Shown here: piece by piece, positions 1 through 16,100 of the stretch
Layout of the letters: every line of letters begins with the position of its first letter
Numbering within the stretch: position 1 is the first letter of the stretch
DNA from: Xylaria sp. FL1777
Taxonomy: Eukaryota; Ascomycota; Sordariomycetes; Xylariales; Xylariaceae
Reading direction: 5' to 3'
Assembly (NCBI GenBank): GCA_022578965.1
Contig: MU400578.1
Span: 161,604 to 225,603 of the forward strand
DNA: 64,000 bases
Made by a program: the position numbers and the translations under genes
The notes under the pieces: generated by a model
The model's database searches: none
Seen by the model: only the letters and a program-made list of their open reading frames with translations
What the model was told of the DNA's origin: nothing

Positions 1-3000
1 AACCTCCTTGGCTCTTTCAGAATCACGATCACGGGTTCAAAATCGCGTAGGGATACGCATTACGTTATCTACAGCCACACACCACTTGCTTCATTGATGG
101 AGACTAGCGCAGTATACCTTTTGTGGCGACGACCCGACCCGGCTGACGGGGTCATAGTATGGTGTAGGGTACCTGTCTTCAGCCAGCCAATCGACCTCTC
201 CAATCTTACCTCCTCCAGGATCAACACGGCCAGGGTATTCGACTAGGGGTCTATCCAGCCCAGCGGGTTTTGGGTCAGCTGATAAACAAAGGCCATACCA
301 AGAGACATTTAGGTCTCATATAGGTACCTAAAGTCATGCAACAATTTCCCCAAACGGACAATACAATCCGTAGCAACTATACACTACAGTTGTATTGGGC
401 TGTAATAACCGCTACCTATATTGTACGAGCCTGCCATTCTACGGCTTGTTCGGGATTCCCTCTTTTTTTTTTCATCCGGGTAGATATCGATCCGGCAGGC
501 TGCTATTCTCCCGATATACTTACCCAAGCGCCCGAGGCCTCCGCATGCACAGGTAGTGAGCGCTTACTAGTATATTTAGATATACGTGGTAGTATAGACT
601 ATTGTGCAGTGGAACCAAATATATCTGCCCGACAACATCGTGAAGCCATTTTCTATCGTCAACTTGAACCATTGTACAAAAGTTCCTCTAGCTCTAATGC
701 CGAGCCGCTACTGTAGAGATAATACCATTCCGTTTTGGCTTTCTACTACCGTAGGTACCTAATGTATTATATGAGATTGGTAATGCGGCACGGCACGGTC
801 TAGTATAGTTTCAATGTAAGTAATACATATCATACATTAGATGTCCGAATAGGGCTAAGTAAAGCCGGCGGTGGAGTATATTTACGCTGGTATTTTGACG
901 CTGTTGTCGTCATTCATAATACGAGAGAGCTGGACATCAGCCAGTCCTGGGGCGAGTCCTAGCTCACGTACCTGCGTTAATCGAGGGATTATCAAATAAG
1001 CATAACCCCGTGATCGCGCTGATGCAACGGCGAGGCATGTATAGTACCTACGGTACCGAAACGGTATGCACGTTGGTTCCCAACAAGTAGCAGCAGACTG
1101 TCGCCGGGCGTCCAATGCCAATAATAATACACTAAGTATGTATGTAGGTGCGCATGAACACCACGCCGTATGGCCCCAGCCCAGCCCTTCCTCGTCGATG
1201 ACGACAAAATCGCCAGGTACACCGAGCACTAGGTACGCTATTTTCTCACGCCGATCAGCAGTTTGCTGGTGGGGATTCGTCAAAATGGGGGATGTAGCGT
1301 CTTGTCCTCCGCGTATACTTTCAATGTAGAGTACATAGAATATGCACTCCGCCTCATCCGGACAAGAGTCACACAGCCCTACCACCAGGGGGGAGGGGTG
1401 TCCAATGAAAACAATCACGCGTTTGTTACAGTAGTCTGGTCCGCTATCGTAAGCCACTTGCCCTGAAAAGCTGGAGATAGTGCCTGAATTCTGCTGACCT
1501 TACCCTACACTACGATGAGTGTACCTACATTACAGCCGCCAGACCCCGCAGATCATAGCCCAAACACCGAAAGGGCTCGCGCGGGGGCTTGGTCATCAGT
1601 GATCCTCAGCCAATGTGTCTATCTGTCTATCTACTGTAGCTAATGATGGACTCGGGGGTTTGACGGTTTTGGGGGCGCGACGGCGGCGGCCAGCCGAACG
1701 TTGCCTGGTTTTGGTGGTCAGACGAAGATCCCGTTGGTGTTTGAAGTTTCCAAGTTTTCCTTCCCTCTCTTGCGGGATTATCTCGACGCAAGGCCGTATA
1801 ACGGACCTGTCATAAACCCTCGGCTTATGAACCGTCCAGCTGTTTCTGTATTATGCTACCTCCTCGGCTCATGGTATAGGTACTGTAGGTCCTGTAGTCC
1901 TAGGAAGCGGGGTCTTTTTGGTCGCGATGCCGGCCAGCGGGAGTCACGGCCACTCGAGCGCCGACGCTGTATTAGTATAGATGACTAAATACGCACCAGG
2001 ACAACTACACTTAACCCCTTCTAGTATTGTGCTAGAAATTTGAAACATAGACTGCAACTTTCCATTAGAGGTGGTACTTAGAAACCCCCGATTATCTGCC
2101 GCGTGATGCCTTGCGCAACGACGCCAACACGTTCGTAGCTAGACAACTTTCCTCTCATGTAACCAGTACATATCTTAGAAAGGGATCGGCAGCGCGTCGT
2201 CACTTCTCATATTGAATGGCCTAGTATAGTATAGTACGGCTCTTCATATAGGACTCGTAAGCCTAGGATTTCCAGTCAGGATAGGCATACCATGCAAGGC
2301 TCTTCCTACACTCTTACCAACGACGCCTGTGCCTGTCAGTTCTCACACGGCAGGCAATATATAATAGCACGGCGACAAAACCCGGTCGCCCAATAATCAA
2401 CCTTGTATATAGGTTCCTAAGTCAAGAAAATGTAGATAGCCTATGTAGTATACTACGCTACTAACAACCAAGCTCCCAGATCTCAGGTTTTCGCCTTCTC
2501 AAGAAACATCTATTTCACGAGCACGCCATGGAGGAATCGTGCAGTTTTACTTATGTCGGACCCGTGCGGTGAATCCAAGGATCCGGAATTTGCCTAATGC
2601 ACACACCGTGGCCGTCGTAGCCGCTCGGTATTAAGGCACCTAGTGTAGCATATGTATACATGTGACGGACGGACGGTATATATCGGGATGACGAAGAGTC
2701 CCCGTTACCGCCGGCTCCGCAGGATGGGGGCGAGTTATGAGTTAGCTCTCAGAATACATGTAAGGGCGGTATACCTATCTACTTACTATCTGAGTTGTGG
2801 CTGGCGGGATGATAAGCATGGATCATGCGGCCGCCTTGGGCTAGGATTTCGACAGTTGGACAGACGGAAGGTTCCTTGACTTCTCGACGATCCCTCGCAT
2901 TAATAATACGGCATTTCGTAGTGCGTTGCCTCTGCAGTAAGTACAGTACTTTGGATACATCAACGATAATGTCGTGAGGTATATGCGCAAAAGCTCCTCG

Positions 3001-5438
3001 ACCGAATCAACTAGCAGGCATTGCATGACTACAGTAGCTGCGCTAAGACGGCACTAGAGGGAGCACGTGGGTTCGTGGGATATAAATATCTAACCTACTT
3101 GGAGGTTAGATACTTATGAAGCAGGTGTAAGTCGGGATCTCTCTCATTTGTTCGAGCATGTTGTTATTATTTCCAAACGAGGGATTCGGAACCTTGTGTG
3201 ACGCTGGATCCGAAGGTGCGGAACCCCCTCCCAGCCCCAGGTTTTTGTTTATCTGCCATATCTTCCCTACCCCACGTATATCAATGCGTTTATGCGAAGC
3301 ATAGGCTTTTCTGGCTGGCTGAGTGACGGCGGCTTGCATCATGGTGATGATAAATCAGCGCGTGGCTTATTCCCGACTCTAGGCGCGCGTTGCGAGTGTG
3401 GCACTATGATCCCGGTTATTAAGAGGTATTGGTAGTTGACTGTAGCTGTCAGAAAGATCAAACTTTGGCCAGGGGCTTTCTTTTTCTTCTTTTCGTATAT
3501 CGAATACATAGCGCTGTACTGCGTATGTTGAGTGTGTGGGGGGGTATAAGACGCATGTACGACAGACATAACAATGCCTGAGCTTGTTTCAGAGTTGGTG
3601 GTGTCTGTAGTCGACGAGAATAGCTTTTGTTATTAGCTGCTGTTGTTTTTAGCTTCTTCTTTCTCTGGCTGAATGCAATCACTAGCATGCTTCGTGTGTA
3701 GTGGAACGAGGTTTTTATTAGGTTGCATACCACCTGTCAAGACTATATGCATATGTGTGATATGATATGAAATTTGTATGATATATATGATGTACACAGA
3801 TAGCAAAGAAGTCATTTACTATGCTCTCTATGAATTGGCGGTTAATGATAGGGTTATCGTACTTAGCAACTAGGCAATGTTCTGTGTTGAGCGACTTCAA
3901 AGTGATGAGAGACGTGTCTAATAACTGCTACTAGCTCTTTCCACTGGGTTGTCTAGCTAGCGTGGACCGTAGACGTATAAAATGAGAACGACAGCGTACT
4001 GCGCAGAGATAAAGCCCACGATTTCCCGCGGTATATTGTGTTTTGGTCCTAAAGAAACCCTATACTTTCTCAAGACATGAAGAACCCTGGGTCTCATGTA
4101 GTTACAATCTTATTTCTGACATAAATGAGTATTTCTTTTAGGAAGATAAGCGACGATAATTATCCACCTCGCATACAATTGACCTGAAGCTTGAATAAAT
4201 GACTTAGAGATATGTACTGCAGGCTACGTGTAAGAGCTTGGAGTGTATCGGTTTGCTCGTGTAGATGACACTGCAGTGGTGTATACATATCTCGTGTCTT
4301 ATGCTAACAAGTGCCGACTATGCAGGCAGATGCCTATTAGATATGGGTTGAAGAGTTACATTCTGGGACTTTTGTTGGCTGCAGAGTATAGTGAACTTGC
4401 CTTGAAACTGAATTTCGTAGCTACGTAGGTAGGTAAGGGGCGTCTTCAGCTACAGGTGTACTCACAACGTAAATGTCGAAGACACTCCGTTCTTCCTCGT
4501 AGTTCTTTCTCTGATCCAAGTAGCACATGTTAGGCCTTGTGTTGTTTTCTTGGTTCCCCACACACTTGACTTCTGGATGCAATACAACCCTGAAAATACT
4601 TGACTCCTCGTTTCATGGATTGCTTGTTAGACTAAATTCTATGGCATTCCGCTTGCAGCGGCATAGTTATCAGTTTAGGCCGCGGACCTTACACATACAG
4701 TTAGAGCCTCTTTGGACATAATGTATCTTGCATCTATTAAACAGCTTGATTAGGCTGACATGCAATGAATCCCCATTGGTGGCCCTTGCCCTTATCCATG
4801 GTCAATGGTAACTATTGCACATCATTCCCTTGTCTCATCTAACTTTGCCGGTAGGCAAGCGGTAGGATATGGAAGGATTGGAGGTCTAGAACTGAAGAGA
4901 TGCATGTTTCTATGCACCTACATCCGGACCTCGAGTTAGCGCTGGGGGCTATTTGGGGGTCAGCCAGCATTGAAACATCCCATGCCAAATGCTGTTCGGC
5001 TTAGGTCAGGTGATATGAACCACTATGATTAATCGGAGTCAAAGACACTGCTATGGCCATTGGTCGCGGCCATGCGACCATGACCAGCGGTCGACATCGT
5101 TCCTTTTCCTGTTGTTGTTGCTGCGGTGTTTCGATTAGGGGTGGTTGCAGTTGAGGATCACCAATGTAACATTGGGGCCACGAATATCTTGAATGCAGCC
5201 AAAGCCGCACTCACAATTGCATATACACGGACGGCACTGTCGGCTACATAAAGCCAGCCTCCCCGCAGCTCTAAATTTATCGAATGAACCGCCCCCACGG
5301 GAGGTGCGACACACACGGGAGTGACCCAAGCGGCGTGGACTGATGCGCGCAGGAAAACGGGATGCCCATGCATCGCGACATGTGCGATGTACCCCTGCAC
5401 ACTCGCAACCGGCTATGTTCCATTGCTTACATCCGTCC
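1..5438. other. Gene-free stretch, left edge
   Basis: No recognisable protein family appears in any frame. Open frames here (for example a 191-codon frame on the minus strand at 882-1457) have no family motifs, no plausible splice partners and unusual composition. The stretch is rich in short motifs such as ctagtatagt (803, 2222) and taggtacctaa (around 322 and 753), which are common in intergenic DNA of some Sordariomycetes. No tRNA-like B box with a matching A box was seen. It may be a decayed repeat or ordinary intergenic DNA. Confidence 0.6.
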
Positions 5439-6568
5439 TTACGGCACATCTGTACCCGCTGGTATTTGTGTTGATATAATGAAGTCCTCCATCATTGCTT
5501 GTCCGCGACCACGGCTCACAGCCTTGGCTCGGTTGTTTCCGCTGCCTCCCGCAGCCGGCGTAGATACGTTGACGTCCCGTTCCGCCCGTTCGGCACCGCC
5601 ACCATCTCTTCGCTTGACAACCAAACAGAGTACGCGTCCGTAAATAGAAAAGCCTTCGTATGAGATATCCATGGCTAGCTTCTTCTTGTCATCGCCGTCG
5701 CCCTCAGGTGGAGCTGGTCTCCGGCGCTTTGCTGGCGGGGATTCCCTGGGCGGGCTCTGTACGAACAGGCCATCGTCATCTCCGCTTGCATTATCCTCAT
5801 CTGATATGACCTCCACTTGATTGTTTTGGTCGCCCAAAACGTGGCCTGCAGCGGTATCCGCATGTGCATGTGCGTCTGCATGGGTATTGCTGCGTGCGCG
5901 CTTCGACCGCCTCGTCCCGCTGGGCGTTGCCTCGTCTATTGTCGGAATGGCGGCCAGTGCAACCGCAGTATCCTCGTCGTCGCTCTCCTCGCGCAGTGTA
6001 ACAGGGGCCGGCTCCGCGACCGCATCCAGGCCGACAGGGGCGCCATTCGTCTCGCCGAGGAGGCGGCCCGAATTTGACTTCAACTTGGTCTGCGTCGTAT
6101 CATGGAAGTGCTTGTGCTTGGTGACCAGCGAGTGGCGCGTGGTTGTTTCGGTGAGAAAGACGGAAACCTCGAAATCATCTGCGCCGTGTCACACGAGGCG
6201 TCAATCATGGGCCGGTCATTACAGGGTCCGATCATGCAGCGAGCCGCGACAATGTACTGTACCTCGTCTCCTGCCAATGCCGGCTAGGAGGGTACTTGAG
6301 GTGGCTCGGGAAGAGGGCGGATAGAAAGCCTACCTTCGACGACCACATCCTTGATCCCCTTCTTCCTTGCACTGCGCTTGCGACTTCGCTCGCGCTCCTC
6401 CCGCAGCTTGGGCAGGACGTACGGCCGCACGCTCTCGATGACTCTCGGCAGAACGGGTGCTCTTGGGTTCAGCAGCCAGGTGTGCACAAGCCCGGGGTTG
6501 TCGAGGTAGATGCGACATTCTAGCACGGAATACTTGGTAATGCGAAGGTATCTCCGGATTGGTGCCAT
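5439..6568 (-). CDS. Conserved fungal protein of unknown function (324 aa)
   Basis: Two exons: 6568-6334 and 6178-5439, with a 155-bp intron (donor GTAGGC, acceptor GCGCAG) that preserves frame. The N-terminus (MAPIRRYLRITKYSVLE) and the stretch after the splice (DDFEVSVFLTETTTRHSLVT) resemble a conserved Pezizomycotina family that I remember only as uncharacterised. The N-terminal 80 residues are basic. The middle (about 130-230) is acidic, disordered and carries nuclear-localisation-like KRAR and KRRR clusters. The C-terminus has a conserved-looking block (YEGFSIYGRVLCLVVKR) and ends in MEDFIISTQ. A nuclear role is an inference from the basic clusters. It shares a 374-bp divergent promoter with the IleRS gene. 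The start is the first ATG of the open exon. Confidence 0.82.
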
Positions 6569-6942
6569 GATAGCAGTAGTATGTAGTCATCTAGACTAGG
6601 GTCTTGTCTCCATCTTGCAGTTGTATGTAGGTGCCTAGATAGGCAACTGGAGATGACTCTGAGGATGCGATGACGAGATAGAGGCTAATTGATCCAAGCT
6701 CGAGGGTACGGAAGACGTACCTTGGTAGTTGTGGCTAGGTGTGGCTTGCCTTGTAGGTATGGGAGGGAGAGAACTGTGGCTCACAGCTGGGCCAGTACCT
6801 GCATAATCGTTATCGATAACTGATTCTACTCTCTAGCGCGAACATCTTGGAAGCTATCGCGACTCTTCTTGTTACGATCGTGAATTCTTGCACGGCCATG
6901 TTTGAGAACTAGAAATAACCAGGATGTCCTCTAAAAACGACA
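6569..6942. promoter_or_regulatory. Divergent promoter region between two genes
   Basis: This 374-bp interval separates the start codons of two divergent genes, so it must hold both promoters. It contains AT-rich patches and a short palindromic stretch (cgttatcgataac, about 6807-6819) but no clear TATA box. No operator is assigned. Confidence 0.5.
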
Positions 6943-10061
<3,119 letters not shown>

Positions 10062-10832
10062 CGGTAATTATAGGGGCTCAGAAGTGTTAGCAGACAAGCC
10101 TTCTAAAATAAAATAGGGTTATGTTATGTTAAGCTTGTCAATGTATATGTATTACTACTGATGTAATAGCTTTTCCAGACTTGTCTATCAGGATAGCCTT
10201 GAAGATAGATAGATTTTGTACTATAATGTATGAGTCAATAGACAATACTCATTTCTAGCTCTATCACGACCGCCTCATAGGCATGTCAAATCGAGTCTGC
10301 CTAAGTATTAAAATGGGCACGGTACTCGACACGACAGCTTGTTAACTAGCCACCCCAATACGCATAGAAATAGACTTAAAAACGCACTTTGATACTTATG
10401 AACAAATATGAAGAGCCTATTTTGCTGGTGAAAGAAACGGAAGAAAATATTTCACAATGATCATAGACCGCTAAGTACTGACTATCTGGGCTCGAAGACT
10501 CGGTGGCTTTGCAACATCCTCTGTAGCTCCTTAGCACTGCTTCACCACCTAAGTCATCAAACCAGTATACATTAACATTATCGTGTTTTATTATAGGAAA
10601 CTCAAGAAAGTAAAGCTAGTATTTGCTTTGTATCCTTGTGATCCCTTACCATTAATTCTCATCTTTTCTCTCTCTCTTTCCAACGCCAATATTTCAACTC
10701 CCTTCAGATGATATAGAGTGATAGCCTCGTACACTTTCCCAAGTACCAAACCCATCAATAAAAACGAGAAAACAAGAATTGAGATATCGTCGTCGACCTC
10801 CTCGCGCCTAAATCATTTCCCTCACCGCTCCC
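10062..10832. other. Intergenic, convergent 3' ends
   Basis: This AT-rich spacer lies between the 3' ends of two convergent genes. It contains a pyrimidine-rich tract (about 10661-10681, tctcatcttttctctctctctttcc) but no gene that I can support. Confidence 0.55.
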
Positions 10833-11849
10833 CTACGGAGCAGGACGGCGCGCAAAACCCATTATACAGTAATTAGCGTGATTTAGAATTAGAAACCCAA
10901 TCACCCGCGTGCCCGAGGAGTCCTTGAATATCATCGGTGCGGGGGGGTTCTGTCGCGCCGAGCGGATCCGTTCCGAGTAGGACGGCGGCTCGGCTTGGGG
11001 TGAACTCGCTTGGTGCTCGGACAGAATCACGGAGTCGAGCGGATAGCTCGGCTGCACGAGGTAGACGTCGAACTGGTCGGCTGTGGGTGCCGGGATGGAA
11101 GAGGGCCAGGGGAGGAGCCGGACCGGTACAGGATCTGGTAGTACCAGAGGCGGGAGAGTCCATTCAGCGTTGTTGTTGCCATTGTCATTGCCATTGTCGT
11201 TGTCGTTGTCGCTATCGCTGTCGCTGTCACTGTCGCTGTCACTGTCGCTGTTACTGTCGTTTTCACTGTCGCTGTCACTGTCGTTTTCACTGTCATTGTC
11301 GTTTTCGCTGTCGTTGTTAGTGTTGCTGTCCATGTCAGTGTCGCTGTCGTTGTTTCTGTTGCTGTCGTTGTTGCTGTCACTGTCGTTGTTGCTGTCACTG
11401 TCGCTGTCACTGTCACTGTCGCTGTCGTTTTCGCTGTCGTTGTCGTTGACACGACTGTTCGTCTCGGACATCGAGGAATCAAGCGTGTCGATGCTCGATT
11501 GGGGATATATATCAGAACTCGACGCGTCCGATGTTTCAATAGCTGATAGACCGGGGCTAGGAGTAGTGCTCCAGCATCTGTCTGGTCTGCTGCCGAAGCT
11601 GGTAGTATCAAGCTCGTCCCACGCTAACGTGTGGTCATTTTCAGACAGCTCGTTTTCTCCACTGCACTGCTCGCCGGAACGAAGAGGCATGGAAGCAATT
11701 ATGATCATAGGAAATCTGGCCGCTACAAGCGATGGAGAATCAGGGACGGTGGTTTTTGGGGGGGATACGTTAAGCTTTGGCTCGTGATGGTCGTATGGGT
11801 CCCAATCAGGAGGTGGGTGAAAGAAATCGGGTGGTAGACGATCAGACAT
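10833..11849 (-). CDS. Hypothetical protein with Ser-Asp/Asn-Asp repeats
   Basis: Single open frame of 338 codons starting MSDRLPPDFFHPPPDW. Residues about 133-227 are a dense SD/ND dipeptide array. Proline-rich flanks carry a PPSY motif (AEPPSYSERIRSA), which in other proteins binds WW domains. No signal peptide, membrane segment or enzyme motif is visible. The DNA underneath is a 6-bp-period repeat that also stays open on the opposite strand as Leu-Ser. I chose the minus strand because it has the longer frame, a proline-rich start and ends outside the repeat. Function is unknown. It is very acidic, so it is probably disordered and could be phosphorylated by CK2-type kinases (inference). Annotation as a real gene is plausible, not certain. 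Confidence 0.55.
   Translation of the reverse strand: MSDRLPPDFFHPPPDWDPYDHHEPKLNVSPPKTTVPDSPSLVAARFPMIIIASMPLRSGEQCSGENELSENDHTLAWDELDTTSFGSRPDRCWSTTPSPGLSAIETSDASSSDIYPQSSIDTLDSSMSETNSRVNDNDSENDSDSDSDSDSDSNNDSDSNNDSNRNNDSDTDMDSNTNNDSENDNDSENDSDSDSENDSNSDSDSDSDSDSDSDNDNDNGNDNGNNNAEWTLPPLVLPDPVPVRLLPWPSSIPAPTADQFDVYLVQPSYPLDSVILSEHQASSPQAEPPSYSERIRSARQNPPAPMIFKDSSGTRVIGFLILNHANYCIMGFARRPAP
11166..11455. repeat. Hexanucleotide-period coding minisatellite
   Basis: About 290 bp built from imperfect 6-bp units (gtcgct, gtcact, gttgct on the plus strand). On the minus strand it encodes the Ser-Asp/Asn-Asp array. Units differ mainly at the third codon position and by AGY/AAY (Ser/Asn) changes, so indels in multiples of 6 would keep frame. 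Confidence 0.85.
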
Positions 11850-13185
11850 CTTGATATATGAAGGTGGTTATACGCGTAGATAGCCAGAGAGCCTCGAAAA
11901 AGTGATAGCAGGGGTGAGCGTTGGTTGGCAAGTATCGGTGTGCTTGTGAGTTTATATGCGCGAAGATTATGTAAATGAGAGCTCAGATCAAACAAGACCG
12001 AAGTAGTATAATGACGAGTAGCACTGGGATTTCCGTATGCTCTAACCTTGATTATTGGGCTAGAGATCAAAGATAGAGGAGGATCCGAGATGTTTAGTTG
12101 AAATTTGTCGAAGGTTGCAACTTGTGATTTCTGGACTTAACAACACGCACCTGGAAAAGAGGTAAGGAAGGTGAAGAAACAATCATACTAAGGTGGAATA
12201 AAGGATTATTTAAGTAGTTCGTAAGACTAAAGATGAATTAAGGGGTATCCCCAATGAACCCCGAAGGTGTGTTTCGTCCCAAGAGAGATAGATCTATTAT
12301 ACATCCTGCCATAGATACCTTGATTATCAGAGCTTAATGTTATTTATGCCATACCTAAACTAAGCTTATTTATTGACAAGAAACTTAAGATTTTGTAGGG
12401 ACCGGACTTATGAGAAACTTGTCACAGATGTGTACGAATAAATGTTTTAGGCTAGGGAGTCAGTGTGCCTATCTAAAGCCGGAGCACGTTTTGTATACAT
12501 TATGGGGTTACTTTAAGCACATGTGCATATATGTATGTGGATGCTGTCTTTCATGTAAGTTTGATAGGCAGTAGTATAATTGTATGAGGCGCACCCTTTT
12601 GAGTTTTATACGTGAGTTCAATTTCCATAGAGTTGATACGCTTATACATATCCAGACGAGCTTAGTCAAATATTTTCATGCGTGACAAAGATACGATCGG
12701 ACAAGTTTGCTAGTTAATAAGAGGTAGTGAAGTTCTTTATAATTATAACGGAGTGCTAGGTAAGTAACCAGCCCGTCAATCTATATGAGAAAGGGGTATA
12801 GGTGATATACATATGTAGAACTAGTGGTTAAGAGTGGATTTGACAATAGCCATCGCGAAGAATTTGATATACGAAAATGTACATAGGAATGTAATTACTA
12901 AGAGTCAAGCCCTAGGAGTACACCCATCTAGCATCTTGCTCAAGACCACAAACTAAGTGAGGGTTGCTGTAATTAAAATCTCGAGTATTTTGTGATTGAG
13001 CATACGAAATATTAGTATACTACTGCGAACTGCAATATACTTCAATAAGTAGGTATCTCTGTACAAACAAACATAATTCCCTCGCTCGATAGCGCCCATG
13101 TCCTACCATCCCAACGCCTCCCTTCCATGATCCTCAGCGCCAAGGTTTTATAGCCTCTAAACTCTGTAGTGTTAACCGTGCCATT
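11850..13185. other. Intergenic, AT-rich
   Basis: About 1.3 kb between the SD-repeat gene start and the kinesin 3' end. No protein family was recognised. Contains many scattered TA-rich motifs and no clear repeat. Confidence 0.55.
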
Positions 13186-16100
13186 TCAGTTGAGTCTCGG
13201 ACTCTTTCTCCTAGTAATGCTTTGGGAGAAGATCTCTTTGCCACCTCCTGGTACTAATGTCGCAAGAGGTGGCAAATTTTCTCGCCCTTCCATACTTAAC
13301 GTCGACTTGCTTGTTCTGCCTCGGGTAACCCTGCTCTTCTTAAATAACGGCATCGTCATGTCCTCAGGTACATCATCTACAGCACCTGTTAAGCTGCCGG
13401 GATCTATACTATTGGTGAAACCATGTATTGTGCTCGCTCGTTGGTCGAAGCTTGAAATAGCGCCGTTGCTATTGACATTCGGATGCAACTCCCGAAGGCT
13501 CATAGCTAGTTGGCTGCCCGAGTCATCGCTAGTGGTTGGTCGAGAAGGCGATCGATTTTCTAACTGTGTTGTGTCGGCGTCCGCAAAAACAGCTGCTTTG
13601 CTGGGCGACGGTTCTCCATTGAACTTAGCAATTAGAGAGGCGTGCGCCCGCGTGCGAGGAAGTTCGGTGGGATACTCGTAGGTTAGCTTTTGAGGTGTGT
13701 CACCCGTAGGCTGGTATTCCCGTATCACTGTATTGGATATATCTTCACGGAGATCGGCAAGAGGTTGACAAACGTTGGTAGGCAACGGTCCCAACGCTCC
13801 TTCTGCAGCTATGATATCGATGTCCATCTGTGACCCAAGCTGTTCGACTCGGGAGCATGTTGTTTTGAAGTGATGTCCAATCCTTGCGTACGAACCCTCT
13901 ACTGTGCTAGAAAGATTATGTAGTGATGTTGTATGCTGGCCATCATGCTCAGCATTTTGTGAGCGGGCACGGGTAACGAAGTCATCAAGGGAAGTCATCT
14001 GCTCATTGAGATCCCGCATTTGTTCATCCACAACCCGTACGGTTTCAGCGTGAACTGATTTTGTCGTCTCTTGGATCGTTGTACTGTGAATGTTCGCGGC
14101 CTTGTAATCTGAGTTAGTAGATGTGTCGATATCTGGGTCTGGAGAATAAGACTTACAGTCCAGTCGTCCTGCAGTTTGGATTTCAAGGTCTCACGCGAAG
14201 TGGCAATTTCGTCGAGAAACTGCCCTTCTCGAGCATTCCAACCATCCATACCCTGAGCGTATTGTGCTATGCTTCCTTCCAGCGTGGTCGTATTTTCTTT
14301 AACACTTCGCTGAATTGAAGCCGCTTTGTTGGCTAGGCGGGACCCCTGCACCTCAGCCTGGGTGTTGATGAGACTGGTAATTTGTGTTAATAAGGTACGG
14401 CGTTCTTCTGCGACCTGTCTTCTCTCCTCGTCTATAGCATTTTCTATCTGAGCTGAAATAGATGTATTGGATTGGGCGATTGTTTCGGTGGCACTCTGCA
14501 ATTGCTTTCTAAGATCATCGGACTCCTTCCGTTGGGCGGCATTGTGTTTTAATAATTCCTCGAAAATGGCTTTGAAGTCTTTGCCTAGGGTAGAATATGA
14601 GGTATGTAGAAGGCTGTGAAATGTACCGAGCTCACTCAGGACATCTTGGGCAATCGTCTCTGCGGCTGTCGCGATCGCCCTGAGACTATCACCCACGCGC
14701 TCTTTGATGTTATTTCGCACTTCCTTTATTTCTTCTAGAACATCATCCATCTCTTCTTTCGATTTTTGCCTTTGCTCTATCAGCTCCTTCTTTGATGAAG
14801 CGAAGAGCTCAAGATTTCGATCTAGGAATGACTGTGTCGATGAAAGCTTCTCTAACTCTGCCTGAACGAAGGTTTGCATGCGCTCCGAAATGTTAGAGAT
14901 ATGCTGTTGCTGTTCGCTTTGGAACTCTTCCATACGGGCTTCAACTAAGGAGGTGATATCGGATACTTGGTCTTGGGCAAGCCCCCAGTTTGTTCGGTTG
15001 AGGGCCTGGAGGTCGGATTTTCTCTTATTTTTGGCATGTAAACCTCCTACATGCCCGACGGTTTTATGGAGCGTGTTGATGAGCTTATTTCCAACCTCAT
15101 GCATCTGTTCTTCCGTTTTTTGATGCGCTTCACGAAGCAGAGTCTCCTCAGCCAGTGTTTTGCGCGTTGCCTCCAACACGAGCTCCGTCTGATCGAGCAC
15201 ACCTTTGGTCCCCTCTAGCTGCAATCTGGTAGCATCGTGATCCTTTTTCAACCCCATGAAACTCGACGTCAACGAGAAAAGCTCTTGCACCTTGTTTCGA
15301 AGGTTAGACTCGAGAGCCTCCATTTTGGCAGCTTGTTCATTGATCTGTATACGTCGCGATTCGCTGACGGTAGCCATCTCTTCGTAGCTCTCGTTCGATA
15401 GGTATACTCCATTTCGTTGCCGTGTCGCAATCAGCTCGCTTTTCAGCTTCTCAATTTCGTGGGTGAACTCTCGAAGTAAAGCGCCCTTTCTGATCATTTG
15501 ATTGACCTGGGGTTTGTTGCGGATGTTCTTGGCCCTGAAGGCGTAGTCAAGCGTCGAAATAGTCTCCTCTAGGTTGCTCTTCGCTGGAGAAATGGTGGCT
15601 ATTATGCAAGTTTTCGTACGACCCCCGAGGGAATCTTGTAAGAGACGGGTCAACTTGGATTCTCTGTAAGGGATGTGGGAACTGCGATCTACTAGAGCGT
15701 TGATGACTCGTCCGAGGGTAAGTAGACTCTTATTGATCAAGCCGGCTTCAGCGGCGCGTTTGTTTTCTGCTCCGGATCGTTGGATATTTTCGCTGCCAGC
15801 AAGGTCGACAAGGTTCAATTTTCCAGCACTAACCCAGTCTTCGCCATCTTCTCCAACCCTCTTGACGCAGGCTGTTATTGTGAAGACAGTGTGACTTCGG
15901 CTGCTAAGATCATTGCACTTAGTAGCTGCGACTTGTCTCTTTAAACTACCCTCTTGAAGTAGCTTGATTCCCTCTGCCGCAGTGCTGATATGTGCTTCCT
16001 CCATCCCTTGCACGACGGTAGTAGCGTGGCCTTTTCGAGATGCATCATCAAAGATTTTCAGCTTGGTGTTCTCCTCAGCTGACATGAGATCTCGAAGTTC

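Noticed and set aside
1..60. tRNA-like gggttcaaaatcg near the left end
   Set aside because: The B-box match is imperfect and no A box or acceptor-stem pairing was found.
882..1457. 191-codon minus-strand frame
   Set aside because: No family motif, odd composition and overlapping open frames on the other strand; length alone is not enough.
11083..11787. 234-codon plus-strand frame rich in Leu-Ser
   Set aside because: It is the antisense shadow of the Ser-Asp repeat; a 6-bp-period repeat keeps several frames open.
13169..13681. 170-codon plus-strand frame
   Set aside because: Antisense to the third exon of kinesin-5.
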